From Micromonospora echinospora (GTDB lineage Bacteria > Actinomycetota > Actinomycetes > Mycobacteriales > Micromonosporaceae): DNA of 64,000 nucleotides. The position numbers and the translations under genes are program-made. How positions within the stretch are numbered: the stretch's first letter is position 1; each line of letters begins with the position of its first letter. Location: assembly GCF_014203425.1 (NCBI RefSeq), contig NZ_JACHJC010000001.1, positions 3,038,001 through 3,102,000 of the forward strand, written 5' to 3'. Positions 23,678 through 31,766 of the stretch are shown piece by piece. Below the pieces are notes generated by a model. It made no database searches. It was not told the origin of the DNA and saw only the letters and a list, made by a program, of their open reading frames with translations.

Positions 23678-24015
23678 CCGGCAACGGAACCGGGGACGTG
23701 GCGGCGCTCCGGGAGGAGATCCGCCGGACCCGGGTGGAACTCGGTGAGACGGTGGAGCTGCTCGCGGCCAGGGCCGACCCGAAGGCGCTGGTGCGGCACT
23801 CCGCCGAGCAGGCGAAGGCGCGGATGCGCGAGCAGGCGTCGCTGACCGCGGCCCGGGTGCGCGGTCGCGCGGCGGAGCGGGCCCGGCTGGTCCGGGCGCA
23901 GGCGTACGAGAAGGGTGAGGCGGTCGGGCGCAATCCGTTGCCGTGGGCGGCCATCGCGGCCGGTGCCCTGGTGACAGTGGTGGTGCTGGCCATCGTCCGA
24001 GGGAGGCGCAGGTGA
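23674..24015 (+). CDS. DUF3618 family membrane-anchored protein
   Basis: 113 aa from ATG 23674, overlapping the previous stop by ATGA. The motif IRRTRVELGETVELLAARAD is the DUF3618 signature. A long charged helix follows and then one C-terminal membrane segment (WAAIAAGALVTVVVLAIV), so it is a tail-anchored coiled protein on the cytoplasmic face. Function unknown. It is nearly always next to holin-family and DUF4235 genes, as here. Confidence 0.87.
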   Translation: MTGNGTGDVAALREEIRRTRVELGETVELLAARADPKALVRHSAEQAKARMREQASLTAARVRGRAAERARLVRAQAYEKGEAVGRNPLPWAAIAAGALVTVVVLAIVRGRRR

Positions 24016-24284
24016 GCGGGAAGATCGGCAAGGCGGCGTACAAGCCGGTGGGGGTGCTGCTCGGCCTGGCCGCCGGTACCGTCGCCGGTATGATCTTCCG
24101 CCAGGTCTGGAAGTTGACGGCGGGCGACGGCGAGGCGCCGAACGCCACCGACGAGGACCGCCGCTGGGGCGAGGTGCTCGCCGCCGCGGCACTTCAGGGG
24201 GCGATCTTCTCGGCGGTGCGGGCCGCCGTCGACAGGGGTGGAGCGGTCGGCGTACGCCGGCTCACCGGTCGCTGGCCGGACTGA
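24012..24284 (+). CDS. DUF4235 family membrane protein
   Basis: 90 aa from GTG 24012, overlapping the DUF3618 stop by GTGA. YKPVGVLLGLAAGTVAGMIF forms the first membrane helix. The soluble centre NATDEDRRWGEVLAAAALQG leads to AIFSAVRAAVDRGGAVG. This fits DUF4235. Last gene of the trio; a terminator starts 12 nt later. Probably an envelope-stress or membrane-organising unit, by context only. Confidence 0.87.
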   Translation: MSGKIGKAAYKPVGVLLGLAAGTVAGMIFRQVWKLTAGDGEAPNATDEDRRWGEVLAAAALQGAIFSAVRAAVDRGGAVGVRRLTGRWPD

Positions 24285-24296
24285 GAAAAAGGCCGG

Positions 24297-24332
24297 AAAG
24301 GCCCCTTTCCCGAGCGCGGGGAAGGGGCCTTT
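24297..24332 (+). terminator. Strong rho-independent-like terminator
   Basis: AAAGGCCCCTT (24297-24307) pairs with AAGGGGCCTTT (24322-24332). The inner bases CCC/GGG extend the stem, and TTT ends it. It follows the DUF4235 stop by 12 nt. Confidence 0.85.
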
Positions 24333-24550
24333 CGCATGGCTCCGGCGCGACCTTCAGGTCACATGTCGGAGAATTTCGTCGGCTAGGCTGTGCGAAGTTT
24401 TTGCGTACGTGGTTTGCTTTCTCACGCTGTTGCGAGACGCGTGGGTTGAGCGAAGTCTCCGGTACTGGGGGCTGTCTCAGGCGCCGCTGCTCGAAAACGG
24501 CCAATCGGCCGCACGGCGTGCTCGGCCGCCAGTTTTAGAAGGAGATAGAC
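24333..24550 (+). promoter_or_regulatory. Promoter and long leader region of the cold-shock gene
   Basis: 218 bases between a terminator and the cold-shock ORF, without a gene. It is more AT-rich than its surroundings, with T-runs such as AAGTTTTTGCG and GGTTTGCTTTCTC. TAGGCT at 24384-24389 is a possible -10, which would leave a ~155-nt leader, the length expected for a structured cspA-type mRNA leader. AGAAGGAGATAGAC before the ATG is a strong ribosome binding site. Confidence 0.35.
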
Positions 24551-24754
24551 ATGGCGCAGGGAACCGTGAAGTGGTTCAACGCTGACAAGGGCTTCGGCTT
24601 CATCACCGTCGACGGCGGGGGTGCTGACGTGTTCGTCCACTTCTCGGCCATCCAGACCAGCGGCTACCGCACGCTGGAGGAGAACCAGCGGGTGGAGTTC
24701 GAGATCGCCCAGGGTCAGAAGGGTCCGCAGGCCGAGCAGGTCCGCCCCATCTGA
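24551..24754 (+). CDS. CspA-family cold-shock protein
   Basis: 67 aa. It has both RNA-binding motifs, KGFGFI (RNP1) and VFVHFSAI (RNP2), in [17 protein letters not shown] and [17 protein letters not shown], plus the [16 protein letters not shown] ending. It binds single-stranded nucleic acid and melts RNA structure, in cold or constitutively. Strong ribosome binding site and long leader (24333-24550). A terminator follows. Confidence 0.96.
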   Translation: MAQGTVKWFNADKGFGFITVDGGGADVFVHFSAIQTSGYRTLEENQRVEFEIAQGQKGPQAEQVRPI

Positions 24755-24791
24755 GCTGACGCAGCGCCGGCCACGCCGGCTGGAGCGTCGT

Positions 24792-24825
24792 GAAGCCCCG
24801 CGTCCCGCACGGGAGGCGGGGCTTC
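24792..24825. terminator. Hairpin terminator after cold-shock gene
   Basis: GAAGCCCCGC (24792-24801) pairs exactly with GCGGGGCTTC (24816-24825), with a 14-nt loop, between convergent genes. Confidence 0.8.
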
Positions 24826-24848
24826 GCCGTGCCCGGCGTGCGCCCGCC

Positions 24849-25040
24849 TCAGCGACGTCGGGCCCGCATGCCCCACCACAGCCCGGCGAGTCCGATCAGG
24901 ATCAGCGCCACGCCGACGTACACCCAGCTCCGCTCGTCGCTCAGGACGCTGCCCTCGACGTACCCGAGCCCGAGCACCGTCCACAGCGCGCCCAGCACCA
25001 CGGCGAGCAGCCCCAGGGTGAGCCGGAACCAACCCCTCAT
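24849..25040 (-). CDS. Small two-helix membrane protein
   Basis: 63 aa from ATG 25040, with GGGGGAA 5-6 nt upstream. Two hydrophobic helices (LGLLAVVLGALWTVLGLGYV and WVYVGVALILIGLAGLWWGM), an acidic outer turn (DERS) and a basic C-terminus RARRR. No named family recognised. Convergent with the cold-shock gene. Confidence 0.7.
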   Translation of the reverse strand: MRGWFRLTLGLLAVVLGALWTVLGLGYVEGSVLSDERSWVYVGVALILIGLAGLWWGMRARRR

Positions 25041-25119
25041 CGTTCCCCCTCCGACGACAGTTCCGCTCCAGCATGCCCGGCGGCGCGGGCGGCCGGCGAC
25101 GCCGCGCCGGCCGTCCGGC

Positions 25120-26103
25120 TCACCACCGGTCGTGCACCTGCGGGCGGATCAGCTCGTCGTAGGCGGCCCGCACCGCGGCCAGCTCCACTTCGGTCAGTGC
25201 CGGCTGGCCGGCCGCCTCGGCGTTGCGCCGTGCCTGCTCGGGCGAGCGGGCGCCGGGGATCACCACTGTCACGCCGGGCTGGTCGAGGATCCAGCGCAGC
25301 GCGAACTGCGCCATCGTGCGGTCGTCGCCGACGAGCGGCGCGAGCCGGCGCACCGCGGCCAGGCCCAGGTCGTAGTCGACGCCGGAGAACGTCTCGCCGA
25401 CGTCGAACGACTCGCCGTGCCGGTTGAACGTGCGGTGGTCGTTCGCCGGGAACGTGGTGTTCTCGTCGTAGCGGCCGGAGAGCAGGCCGCTGGCGAGCGG
25501 CACCCGGGCGATGATGCCCACCCCGGCGGCAGCGGCGGCGGGCAGCACCTGCTCCAGCGGCTTGTGCCGGACCGCGTTGAGGATGATCTGCACGCTCGCC
25601 ACGCCGGGCCGGGCGATGGCGGTGAGCGCCTGGTCGCAGGTCTCCACGCTGACGCCGTACCCGGCCACGCGCCCCTCGGCGACCAGCGTGTCCAGCGCGT
25701 CGAAGACCCGGTCGTCGGCGAAGACCGCGGTGGGCGGGCAGTGCAGCTGAACCAGGTCGAGCGTGTCGACGCCGAGGTTGGCCCGGGACCGGTCGGTCCA
25801 GGCCCGGAAGTTGTCGAGCGTGTACGCCTCCGGCGTCTGCTCCACCCGGCGGCCCATCTTGGTGGCCACCGTGAGCCCGTGCCCGGGGCGGGAGCGCAGG
25901 AACCGGCCGATCAGCGCCTCGCTGCGGCCGTCGCCGTACACGTCGGCGGTGTCCAGGAAGGTGACGCCGGCGTCGACGGCGGCGGCCAGCACGGCGAGCG
26001 CCGCGTCCTCGCTGACCTCGCCCCAGTCCGCGCCGAGCTGCCACGCGCCGAGTCCGATGATGCCGACGTGCCGGCCGAGCCGGTCGAAGCTGCGCTGTTC
26101 CAC
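25120..26103 (-). CDS. Aldo/keto reductase
   Basis: 327 aa from GTG 26103. The longer upstream frame is antisense to the methyltransferase gene. TIM-barrel AKR with the catalytic set in place: FLDTADVYGDGRSE (Asp, Tyr), ATKMGR (Lys) and DLVQLHCP (His). The NADPH-binding stretch is VVIPGARSPEQARRN. Substrate unknown. A -10 TAGGCT ends exactly 7 nt before the GTG, so it is probably leaderless. It is divergent from the tam-like gene, 84 bp away, and could share its control. Confidence 0.9.
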   Translation of the reverse strand: MEQRSFDRLGRHVGIIGLGAWQLGADWGEVSEDAALAVLAAAVDAGVTFLDTADVYGDGRSEALIGRFLRSRPGHGLTVATKMGRRVEQTPEAYTLDNFRAWTDRSRANLGVDTLDLVQLHCPPTAVFADDRVFDALDTLVAEGRVAGYGVSVETCDQALTAIARPGVASVQIILNAVRHKPLEQVLPAAAAAGVGIIARVPLASGLLSGRYDENTTFPANDHRTFNRHGESFDVGETFSGVDYDLGLAAVRRLAPLVGDDRTMAQFALRWILDQPGVTVVIPGARSPEQARRNAEAAGQPALTEVELAAVRAAYDELIRPQVHDRW

Positions 26104-26110
26104 CCGGCCG

Positions 26111-26116
26111 AGCCTA
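26111..26116 (-). promoter_or_regulatory. -10 element, leaderless promoter of aldo/keto reductase
   Basis: Minus-strand TAGGCT, 7 nt, then GTG at 26103. No convincing -35. Confidence 0.5.
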
Positions 26117-26146
26117 GTGAGCCGCTTGCCGTGGCGCGCGGCGGGC

Positions 26147-26175
26147 CGTACGGTCCAACAAGACGTACGTACGGT
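26147..26175. promoter_or_regulatory. Direct repeats 21 bp apart in tam/AKR divergent promoter
   Basis: CGTACGGT occurs at 26147-26154 and 26168-26175, start to start 21 bp, i.e. two helical turns, and ends 12 nt before the methyltransferase ATG. It is a candidate binding site for a regulator acting on one or both divergent genes. Confidence 0.35.
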
Positions 26176-26187
26176 TTGGAGGCTGCC

Positions 26188-26979
26188 ATGTGGGATCCAC
26201 ACACCTACCTGCGCTACGGAGACGAGCGCTCCCGGCCCTTCCACGAGCTGCTGGCCCGGGTCGGCGCCGAGCGGCCACGCGCCGTGGTCGACCTCGGCTG
26301 CGGCCCCGGCACGCTCACCGCCACGCTCGGCCACCGCTGGCCCGGCAGCCGCGTCACCGGCCTCGACTCCTCCTCGGAGATGATCGCGCGGGCGAACGCC
26401 GAGGGCGGCCCGGTCGACTACGCCGTCGCCGACGTCCGCGACTGGCGGCCCGAGCCGGACGTGGACGTGCTGGTCGGCAACGCGGTGCTCCAGTGGGTGC
26501 CGGAACACCGCGACCTGCTCCGCCGCTGGGCCGCCGAGCTGCCGGCCGGCGCCTGGCTGGCGTTCCAGGTACCAGGCAACTTCGACGCGCCCTCGCACCG
26601 GCTGCTGCGCTCCGTCGCCGCCCAGGACCGGTGGCGGGACGCGCTCGCCGCCAAGCTGCGCGAGGCGCCCGTCGACGAGCCCGTCGGCTACGCCACGCTG
26701 CTCGCCGACGCCGGCTGCGCGGCCGACACCTGGGAGACTACGTACGTGCACCTGCTGCCCGCCGCCGGCGCCGACCACCCGGTGCTGGCCTGGATGGAGG
26801 GCACCGCGCTGCGCCCGGTCCGCGCCGCGCTGGACTCCGCCGGCTGGGACGACTTCCGCGCCGAGCTGGGGGTACGGCTCGCGCAGGCGTACCCGGTGCG
26901 GCAGGGTCTGGTGTACTTCCCGTTCCGCCGGATCTTCATGGTGGCCCGCACCGGCGCCCGCGCAGAGGAGAACTCGTGA
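26188..26979 (+). CDS. SAM-dependent methyltransferase, trans-aconitate 2-methyltransferase-like
   Basis: 263 aa; MWDPHTYLRYGDERSRPFHE followed by the SAM motif VVDLGCGPGTLTATL, then VTGLDSSSEMIARA, DVLVGNAVLQWVPEH and AFQVPGNFDAPSH. This matches Tam, which methylates trans-aconitate that forms off the citric acid cycle. ATG 26188 has TTTGGAGG about 7 nt upstream. The last codons overlap the deaminase start by GTGA, so the two are made together. Confidence 0.87.
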   Translation: MWDPHTYLRYGDERSRPFHELLARVGAERPRAVVDLGCGPGTLTATLGHRWPGSRVTGLDSSSEMIARANAEGGPVDYAVADVRDWRPEPDVDVLVGNAVLQWVPEHRDLLRRWAAELPAGAWLAFQVPGNFDAPSHRLLRSVAAQDRWRDALAAKLREAPVDEPVGYATLLADAGCAADTWETTYVHLLPAAGADHPVLAWMEGTALRPVRAALDSAGWDDFRAELGVRLAQAYPVRQGLVYFPFRRIFMVARTGARAEENS

Positions 26980-28001
26980 CCGACCTGCCCACCTTCATCG
27001 CCGGACTGCCCAAGGTGGAGCTGCACGTGCACCACGTCGGCTCCGCCTCGCCCCGGATCGTCGCCGAGCTGGCGGCCCGGCACGAGGGGCGCACCCCGGT
27101 GCCGGCCGACCCGGAGGCGCTCGCCGACTACTTCGCGTTCCGCGACTTCGCCCACTTCATCGAGGTCTACCTCAGCGTCGTCGACCTGATCCGCGACGCC
27201 GACGACGTCTGGCTGCTCACCCACGAGGTCGCCCGGGAACTGGCCCGCCAGCAGGTCCGGTACGCCGAGCTGACGGTCACGCCGTACTCGCACGTCAACC
27301 GGGGGATCCCGGCGCCGGCGTTCTGCGAGGCGATCGAGGACGCCCGCAAGCGCGCCGAGGCCGACTTCGGCATCGCGCTGCGCTGGTGCTTCGACATCCC
27401 CGGCGAGGCCGGCCTGCCCGCCGCCGAGCAGACGCTGCGGATCGCGCTCGACGAGCGGCCCGACGGGCTGATCAGCTTCGGCCTCGGCGGCCCCGAGATC
27501 GGCGTGCCCCGGCCGCAGTTCAAGCCCTGGTTCGACCAGGCCCGCGCGGCCGGGCTGCGCTCGGTGCCGCACGCCGGCGAGACCACCGGCCCGGAGACCG
27601 TCTGGGACGCGCTGCGCGAGCTGGGCGCCGAGCGGATCGGCCACGGCATCTCCGCCGCGCAGGACCCCGCGCTGCTCACCTACCTGGCCGAGCGGCGGAT
27701 CCCGCTGGAGATCTCCCCGACCTCCAACGTGCGGACCCGGGCCGTGCCCAGCCTCGACGCGCACCCGCTGCCCCGGATCGTGGAGGCCGGCGTGCCGGTC
27801 AGCATCAACTCCGACGACCCGCCGATGTTCGGCACCACCCTCAACGACGAGTACGCGGTGGCCGCCCGGCTGCTGCGACTCGGCCCGGACGGCGTCGCCG
27901 CGCTGGCCCGCGACGCGGTCGCCGCGGCGTTCCTGGCCCCGGCCGAGCAGGCCCGGATCAGCGCCGAGATCGACGCGTACCGGGCGAACGCGGCACGCTG
28001 A
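26976..28001 (+). CDS. Adenosine deaminase family protein (adenosine or aminofutalosine deaminase)
   Basis: 341 aa from GTG 26976. Metal ligands H17 and H19 lie in KVELHVHHVGSASPRIV, where the usual LHLHLEGSLRPE has become VHHVGSASP. Later motifs are intact: HAGETTGPETVWDAL, RIGHGISAAQ and the catalytic SINSDDPPMFGT. It removes an amino group from adenosine or a related nucleoside, perhaps 6-amino-6-deoxyfutalosine in menaquinone synthesis. The sequence alone does not decide this. Coupled to the Tam-like gene. Its last 44 bases overlap a convergent small membrane-protein gene. Confidence 0.87.
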   Translation: MTDLPTFIAGLPKVELHVHHVGSASPRIVAELAARHEGRTPVPADPEALADYFAFRDFAHFIEVYLSVVDLIRDADDVWLLTHEVARELARQQVRYAELTVTPYSHVNRGIPAPAFCEAIEDARKRAEADFGIALRWCFDIPGEAGLPAAEQTLRIALDERPDGLISFGLGGPEIGVPRPQFKPWFDQARAAGLRSVPHAGETTGPETVWDALRELGAERIGHGISAAQDPALLTYLAERRIPLEISPTSNVRTRAVPSLDAHPLPRIVEAGVPVSINSDDPPMFGTTLNDEYAVAARLLRLGPDGVAALARDAVAAAFLAPAEQARISAEIDAYRANAAR

Positions 28002-28233
28002 GCGGCCGTACGGGCGTCGGTCGCCGGGATCCCCGGGGCGGCCGGCGTCGCGCGGTCAGCATCACCCCGGCCAGGGCCAGCGCGGACAGCGCGGCGGCGG
28101 GGCCGGACGCGACAGCTGCGGGCCGGACCGGGCCGTGGGCGAGCACCGGGTCCTGCCAGAAGGCGAGCGTGAGGGCGACGCCCAGGCCGATCACGGCGGC
28201 CCAGCGGAGTAGACGGCCGACAGTCGGCGTCAT
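27958..28233 (-). CDS. Small membrane protein overlapping the deaminase 3' end
   Basis: 91 aa from ATG 28233, with GAGGTGACCGTC upstream. A GTG at 28242 is in frame. Two membrane segments (LLRWAAVIGLGVALTLAFW and AALSALALAGVMLTA) are followed by a basic, Pro-rich tail. The tail runs 44 bases into the end of the deaminase gene on the other strand. Its real stop may be as annotated; the overlap lowers confidence. No family recognised. Confidence 0.5.
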   Translation of the reverse strand: MTPTVGRLLRWAAVIGLGVALTLAFWQDPVLAHGPVRPAAVASGPAAALSALALAGVMLTARRRPPRGSRRPTPVRPLSVPRSPGTRRSRR

Positions 28234-28458
28234 GACGGTCACCTCGCCCGGAGCGAAGGGAGAGCGCGCGACGGGAGCGAGGTGTGGGGGGACCGAACTC
28301 CCGTCGCGCGCACCGATCCGCCGGCCGAAAGGTGTTACGGGGCGTCCCGGCCGACGGAACTGATGGGTTCTGTCGGTAATCCTGGCAGTTCACGGCGGTT
28401 TCCCGGCCGTCGTTAAACCACCTTTAAGGAGAACTTGCGCCGGCCCACAGCCAGGGCG

Positions 28459-29883
28459 TCAGCGCGGGCGCGGCCAGCGCCGTCCGGCACGCGGCTCGCG
28501 CGCGTCCCGGGCCATCCGGCCGACCAGCCCGAACCGGTTCACCGGCCGGGGCGCCGCGTCCGGGTCGGCCAGCAGCATCACCACGCTGGCCCCGCCGAGC
28601 CGGGCCCGGTCGATGCTCACCGAACCGTTCGCCTGCAACGCGACCCGCTTGGCGATGTCCAGCCCGAGCCCGGTGGAGCCCTGGTCGCTCTCGCCCCGGC
28701 GCAGCGCCCGGTCCGGGTTCGGGATGCCCGGCCCGGCGTCGTCGATCCGGATCGCCACCCAGCCGTCCCGGCGGCTCACCGCCACCTCGAACGCGGTGCC
28801 CTGCGGCGTGTACCGGAACACGTTGCCGATCACCGCGTCCAGCGCGGCGGCCAGCTCGGCGCGGGGCACCGGCGCCGGGATGCGCAACTGCGCCCCGACC
28901 ACCCGGTGCGGCCGGTTCTGGTCCCCGGCCAGCGCCGACCAGAACACCATCCGGTCCCGCACCACCTCGCTGACGTCGCACGACGCCGGAGCCGACTCCT
29001 GACTCACCGCCTTGCGGGTCGTCTTGATCAGCTGGTCGACCTCGCCCTCCAGCGTGACGATCGCCTGCCGGATGCGCCGGATGCCACGCCGCCGGTCCAG
29101 CTCCGCCTCACTGAACGTGCCGATGCTCGTGTCGTCGGACTCCAGCGCCTCGGCGTCCAGCCGCAGCGCGGTCAGCGGCGTACGCAGCCGGTGCGACAGG
29201 TCGGCGACCAGCTCGTGCTCGTCGGCACGCAACGCCACCAGCCGTTCCGTCATCCGGTTGAACGCGTGCCCGGCCTCGGCCAGCTCGCGCGGGCCGGTCG
29301 GCTCGACCCGTACCCCCAGCTCGCCGTCGCCGACCGCGAGCGCCGCCTTGACCAGGTCGCCGGTGGCGTCCACGGCCCGGGCCGCCACCCGGTCGACCAC
29401 CACCACCGCCGCGCCGACCAGCGCCAGCGCCACCGCGAGCAGCAGCAGCCAGCGTCCGCCGCTGCCGTCGTCGAGCACCTCGTCGGGTACGAAGACCTCC
29501 ACCACGGCGACCCGCTCACCGAGCACCACCGGGTCCAGCCGCAGCACCCCGCCGTCCACCTCGGTCACCACCGAACGTCGCTGCTCGGCGGCGTCGGCGA
29601 GCGCTGCCGCGTCGGCCCGGCCGGCGGACTCGTCCGCCCCGATGCCGTGTACGACCGGGCGCAGCGCCGGGTCGTCGCCGGCCGCGGCCGCCACCGCCCG
29701 TTCGACAGCCGCCGTGTCGGTGCTCACCGCCAGCGCGCCGGTCACCAGCGCGGAGCGGCGCGCGGCGTCGGCCAGTTCCGCCTCCCGGGACCGGTCGGCG
29801 AGGGTGAGCCCGAGCGGAATGAGGAAGGCGAGCGCGACGAGGCTGCACATGCCGGCCGTGAGCGCGGCCAGCGACAGCCTCAG
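28459..29883 (-). CDS. Two-component sensor histidine kinase
   Basis: 474 aa if read from CTG 29883, which overlaps the regulator stop by CTGA. The first ATG, 29850, would begin inside the first membrane helix (MCSLVALAFLIPLGLTLA). Order: helix 1, outer sensor of ~120 residues, helix 2 (LLLLAVALALVGAAVVVV), HAMP linker, HisKA with the phospho-acceptor His in VADLSHRLRTPLTALRLD, then HATPase (N box VIGNVFRYTPQGTAFEV, G box IDDAGPGIPNPD, and STGLGLDIAK). The signal is unknown; the partner is the OmpR-type regulator just upstream. Confidence 0.9.
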   Translation of the reverse strand: MRLSLAALTAGMCSLVALAFLIPLGLTLADRSREAELADAARRSALVTGALAVSTDTAAVERAVAAAAGDDPALRPVVHGIGADESAGRADAAALADAAEQRRSVVTEVDGGVLRLDPVVLGERVAVVEVFVPDEVLDDGSGGRWLLLLAVALALVGAAVVVVDRVAARAVDATGDLVKAALAVGDGELGVRVEPTGPRELAEAGHAFNRMTERLVALRADEHELVADLSHRLRTPLTALRLDAEALESDDTSIGTFSEAELDRRRGIRRIRQAIVTLEGEVDQLIKTTRKAVSQESAPASCDVSEVVRDRMVFWSALAGDQNRPHRVVGAQLRIPAPVPRAELAAALDAVIGNVFRYTPQGTAFEVAVSRRDGWVAIRIDDAGPGIPNPDRALRRGESDQGSTGLGLDIAKRVALQANGSVSIDRARLGGASVVMLLADPDAAPRPVNRFGLVGRMARDAREPRAGRRWPRPR

Positions 29884-30569
29884 TCCGGCGCCACCAGCCG
29901 GAAGCCGACCCCCCGCACGGTGCGCAGGTAGCGCGGCTTCGCCGCGGACTCGCCCATTTTGCGGCGGAGCCAGTACAGGTGCACGTCGATGGTCTGGTCC
30001 TCGCCGACCGATGGCTGCCGCCATACCTCCTCCAAGAGTTCCCGCCGGGACACTACCCGGCCGGGACGCGCGGCGAGATACGCCAGCAGGTCGAATTCCT
30101 TGCGGGTCAGCGCCAGCGGCTCCCCGTCCAGCACCGCGCTGCGCTCACCCACGTCGACCCGCAGGCCGCCGACCGTGTGCACGGCCGGCGCGACGGTGCG
30201 GCTGGCCCGGCCGGCCCGGCGCAGCACAGTGGTGATCCGGGCGTCCAGATGCGCGCCGGTGAACGGCTTGACCATGTAGTCGTCCGCGCCGGCCCGCAGC
30301 AGCCGCACCACCGACTGCTCGTCGTCGCGGGCGGTGGCGATGATGATCGGCACGTCGGTGATGCCGCGCAGCATGCGCAGCGCGTCCGAGCCGTCCAGGT
30401 CGGGCAGGCCGAGATCGAGCACCACGAGATCGGGCGTCTCCGCGGCGACCCGGCGCAGCGCGTCGAGCGCGGTGCCGACGGCGTGCACCGCGTGCCCCCG
30501 GTCGGTGAGCGACCGCAGCATGGCGCCGCGCACGACGTGGTCGTCTTCGACCAGCAGGACGGTTGCCAC
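29880..30569 (-). CDS. OmpR-family response regulator
   Basis: 229 aa from GTG 30569. Receiver domain with the acidic pair in LLVEDDHVV, phospho-acceptor Asp in LVVLDLGLPDLDG, and the conserved Lys in DYMVKPFTG. The C-terminal winged helix has LTRKEFDLLAYLAARPGRVV, SRRELLEEVW, TIDVHLYWLRRKMG and YLRTVRGVGFRL. It pairs with the kinase at 28459-29883. The targets are not evident. Minus-strand TACGGT ends 6 nt before the GTG, consistent with a leaderless mRNA. Confidence 0.95.
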   Translation of the reverse strand: MATVLLVEDDHVVRGAMLRSLTDRGHAVHAVGTALDALRRVAAETPDLVVLDLGLPDLDGSDALRMLRGITDVPIIIATARDDEQSVVRLLRAGADDYMVKPFTGAHLDARITTVLRRAGRASRTVAPAVHTVGGLRVDVGERSAVLDGEPLALTRKEFDLLAYLAARPGRVVSRRELLEEVWRQPSVGEDQTIDVHLYWLRRKMGESAAKPRYLRTVRGVGFRLVAPD

Positions 30570-30575
30570 GTCAGC

Positions 30576-30581
30576 ACCGTA
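30576..30581 (-). promoter_or_regulatory. -10 element, leaderless promoter of OmpR-type regulator
   Basis: TACGGT on the minus strand, 6 nt, then GTG 30569. No clear -35. Confidence 0.4.
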
Positions 30582-30642
30582 CAAGGTGTGGCAAGCCGGT
30601 CGCGTTGCGGCGGTCCGGGGAAGCGGGCAAGCTGGGACAGCG

Positions 30643-31572
30643 ATGACGTTCACGCTCTTCCCTGACACCCGCCTCACGCTCGCCCGCGACGCGCTGGCCG
30701 GGCTGTCGGTGGGTGACGCCCTCGGCTCCCAGTTCTTCGTCCCCGGCCGGCGCCCGGACGACCTCGCCGCCGGCCGGCTGCCCGCGCCGCCCTGGGAGTG
30801 GACCGACGACACCGAGATGGCCTGCTCCGTCGTGGCCGAGCTGGCCGCCGCCGGGCGGATCGACTCCGACCGGCTGGCGTTGGCGTTCGCGCACCGCTGC
30901 GAGCCCTACCGGGGGTACGGGCCGGGCGCGGTGACGGTGCTGCGGCTGATCCGTACCGGCACGCCGTGGCCGGTGGCCGCCGCGTCCGCGTTCGACGGGC
31001 AGGGCTCCTGCGGCAACGGCGCGGCCATGCGCGTCGCGCCGCTCGGCGCCTGGTACGCCGACTCCACCCGGCGCGCCGCCGAGCAGGCCCGCGCCTCGGC
31101 CGAGGTGACCCACGCCCACCCGGAGGGCGTCGCCGGCGCGGTGGCGGTCGCGGTGGCCGCCTCGCTGGCCGCCCGCGCCCGCCTCGACGGCGACCGGCCC
31201 GAGCCGGCCCGGCTGCTCACCGCCGTCGCCGGGGCGCTCGACCCGGCCGGTGAGGTGCACCGGGGGGTACGCCGGGCCGCCACGCTGCTCGGTCATCCGG
31301 CCGCCGAGGTCGCCGACGCGCTCGGCAACGGCTCGCGGGTCACCGCGCAGGACACCGTCCCGTTCACGCTCTGGGTCGCCGCCACGCTGCTGCACGACTA
31401 TCCCGCCGCGATCCGCGCCTGCGTGGAGGCGGGCGGCGACGTGGACACCACGGCCGCGATCGTGGGCGGGACCGTGGCCGCGTACACCGGGGTCGGCGGG
31501 CCCGGCGGCGTCCCGGAGGACTGGCTGACCGCGCGCGAGCCGCTCCCCGGCTGGGTCACCACCCCGGCCTGA
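30643..31572 (+). CDS. ADP-ribosylglycohydrolase (DraG/ARH) family protein
   Basis: 309 aa from ATG 30643. The Mg-binding pairs typical of the family are present: WEWTDDTEMACS near residue 50 and GGDVDTTAAIVGG near residue 270, with GLSVGDALGSQFF at the N-terminus and GNGAAMRVAPLG in the middle. Such enzymes remove ADP-ribose from proteins or free substrates. No ADP-ribosyltransferase gene is adjacent, so the partner is unknown. It runs divergently from the response regulator. Confidence 0.9.
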   Translation: MTFTLFPDTRLTLARDALAGLSVGDALGSQFFVPGRRPDDLAAGRLPAPPWEWTDDTEMACSVVAELAAAGRIDSDRLALAFAHRCEPYRGYGPGAVTVLRLIRTGTPWPVAAASAFDGQGSCGNGAAMRVAPLGAWYADSTRRAAEQARASAEVTHAHPEGVAGAVAVAVAASLAARARLDGDRPEPARLLTAVAGALDPAGEVHRGVRRAATLLGHPAAEVADALGNGSRVTAQDTVPFTLWVAATLLHDYPAAIRACVEAGGDVDTTAAIVGGTVAAYTGVGGPGGVPEDWLTAREPLPGWVTTPA

Positions 31573-31610
31573 CCGCCGCCCCTCGCCGCCGGCCCGGTCG
31601 TGCGCCAGTT

Positions 31611-31766
31611 CGGGGAGGTGGCGGGGTCGAGGGGTGCGTGATGCCGCAACCTCCCCGAGCAGGTGTGGATCACGGTCGGTTCCGACCGGGCACGCGGGCC
31701 ATCTCGGGGAGGTGGCGGGGTCGACGGGGGTGGGATGCAGCCACCTCGGCGAAGTGGAGTCGATCA
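31611..31766. repeat. Pair of degenerate repeats (94-nt period) in convergent intergenic region
   Basis: CGGGGAGGTGGCGGGGTCGA occurs identically at 31611-31630 and 31705-31724. Each copy continues with a diverged ~40-nt tail (CAACCTCCCCGAGC..., GCCACCTCGGCGAAG...) ending GATCA. The tails contain the inverse complement of the heads, so each can fold. The theme CACCTCGGCGAAGTGG also resembles the repeat at 1966-2103. The second unit reaches the stop of the YcnI-like gene. Confidence 0.6.
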
